From Amorphophallus konjac (taxonomy: Eukaryota; Streptophyta; Magnoliopsida; Alismatales; Araceae): a stretch of DNA of 64,000 bases. Under the pieces are notes generated by a model. The model was not told the DNA's origin. It did no database searches and saw nothing but the letters and a program-made list of their open reading frames with translations. This document shows, in pieces, positions 63,315 through 64,000 of the stretch. The stretch is taken from the NCBI GenBank assembly GCA_022559845.1, contig CM040128.1:270822698-270886697 (forward strand), in the 5' to 3' direction. Numbering within the stretch: the first letter of the stretch is position 1; the number at the start of each line of letters is the position of its first letter. A program made the translations under genes and the position numbers.

Positions 63315-64000
63315 TGTTGGACACGGCAAAAATCTAAGGAATACTCTTATCGTAGATAAAAGGTAGATTTTCGTTCTTTTTGAAAAGAAACACTCCTCTG
63401 CGTAGAGAGGGTTCCGTGGGTGCGCATAGTATCAGACGATTTGGGTTCGAGTGCTGGACCTTTCCCCACTGACCGGAGTCAATGTTGATTTACATCGGCC
63501 TAACGTCCGAACACCTTTGTTTAACTGTCAAAGAGGTCCCAAAAGACTTCTACAGAGGTTTTGATGTGGAGGGCAAGCTCACTCGAGAGACTCTCCATGA
63601 CCACTCATTTTACCACCAACACATAGAAACAACTAGATTAGGGCTAGGTCTGAGCAAAATCCTAAGATTTAGGCATAGAGGCGCAAATATGCGGAAGCCA
63701 TAGGCATTTTTAAAGCAAGGGAAGTTTTCTAGACCCGGGGAGTATTTTGGTAATTTTACCAACCCAGGGGTATTTTGGTAATTTTCCAGGCCAGGGACAT
63801 TTATGAAATTTTCTGGGCTGGAGTGGAAGTGAAACTGGATCTCTAACTCCCCAAGGCATTGAGGCTCTTTCTGGAGGGTTTCGAGGGCTCTAAAGCCATG
63901 TTTAGGTTACAGGGGTATTTTGGTAACTTTAACAGACCCTAGACCTAGGTTTGATATGATACCCGAGTGCTGGATTAAGCTGACAACACTTCCGGACCGA
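63315..64000 (-). repeat. 5' LTR of the Tat element, partial
   Basis: The 686 bp present match 47113 onward base for base except for about 11 substitutions. It should continue for about 1.16 kb past the window. Confidence 0.93.

Larger units (their letters stand above)
35617..64000 (+). other. DCL1 intron or 3' side, at least 28.4 kb
   Basis: It begins with a good donor (gtgagt). I searched for the following DCL1 exons by eye and found none, so either the intron runs past the window or the gene is truncated. It contains hAT, SINE-like, LTR and Tat/Gypsy elements. Confidence 0.6.
47113..64000 (-). mobile_element. Ty3/Gypsy Tat-type LTR retrotransposon, right end outside
   Basis: A near-complete element read on the - strand. 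The 5' LTR starts beyond the window and ends at 63315. Then come PBS (63293-63311), gag, protease, RT, RNase H, a second RNase H, integrase, a 3.1-kb 3' region with minisatellites, PPT (48961-48972) and the 3' LTR (48960 down to 47113). Integrase after RNase H makes it Ty3/Gypsy; the extra RNase H between RT-RNase H and integrase is the mark of the Tat lineage. The polyprotein frame has four stops and no shift. The two LTRs differ at about 11 of 686 comparable bases by hand count, so insertion is fairly recent. The right-hand target duplication cannot be seen. Confidence 0.95.

Noticed and set aside
1..64000. Bacterial-style operons, CRISPR arrays, or rRNA and functional tRNA genes
   Set aside because: The sequence is plant nuclear DNA with spliced exons and plant TEs. 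Regular arrays found are minisatellites, and tRNA-like boxes belong to SINE-type sequences without a full cloverleaf.

Overview
This window is nuclear DNA of a flowering plant. It holds one recognisable cellular gene, in pieces, inside a dense, nested landscape of transposable elements. The gene is the plant microRNA-processing ribonuclease DCL1 (Dicer-like 1), on the + strand. Nine consecutive exons (618 codons, 9472-35616) are present and all are open. They cover the second half of the helicase (DECH box, TASP motif, helicase-C motifs) through the Dicer dimerisation fold. The first helicase exon(s) and N-terminus must lie before base 1, and the PAZ, RNase III and dsRNA-binding exons beyond base 64000. 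Two introns are over 20 kb or run off the window (13943-33975 is 20,033 bp; the last is at least 28.4 kb). That suggests a lineage with TE-swollen introns; the species cannot be named from sequence alone.

Layout. Bases 1-9471: upstream DCL1 intron with a repeat array, a hAT MITE, a decayed hAT transposase, a 475-bp tandem duplication and a Ty1/copia relic. 9472-13942: three exons; the intron between the first two holds a hAT element with a Tourist MITE nested in it and a SINE-like sequence. 13943-33975: giant intron with a Mutator-type hairpin MITE, a decayed hAT transposase, two RTE-type LINEs, and several complete hAT elements whose 8-bp target duplications can be read directly, some nested. 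33976-35616: six compact exons, one followed by a GC-AG intron. 35617-64000: the next intron, with a small hAT, a SINE-like sequence, a hAT remnant, a non-autonomous LTR element (38770-46700) whose second LTR is split by a decayed hAT, and a large Ty3/Gypsy Tat-type retrotransposon (47113 to beyond the window) on the - strand.

The Tat-type element has 1,848-bp LTRs, a primer-binding site, a polypurine tract, a TATA box in the LTR and a second RNase H domain. Its gag-pro-pol frame of 3,692 codons has no frameshift but four in-frame stops. Its gag region carries about eleven 20-residue repeats and three copies of a zinc-knuckle module. All transposase genes seen here are broken. The coding exons of DCL1 are the only clearly constrained sequence in the window.
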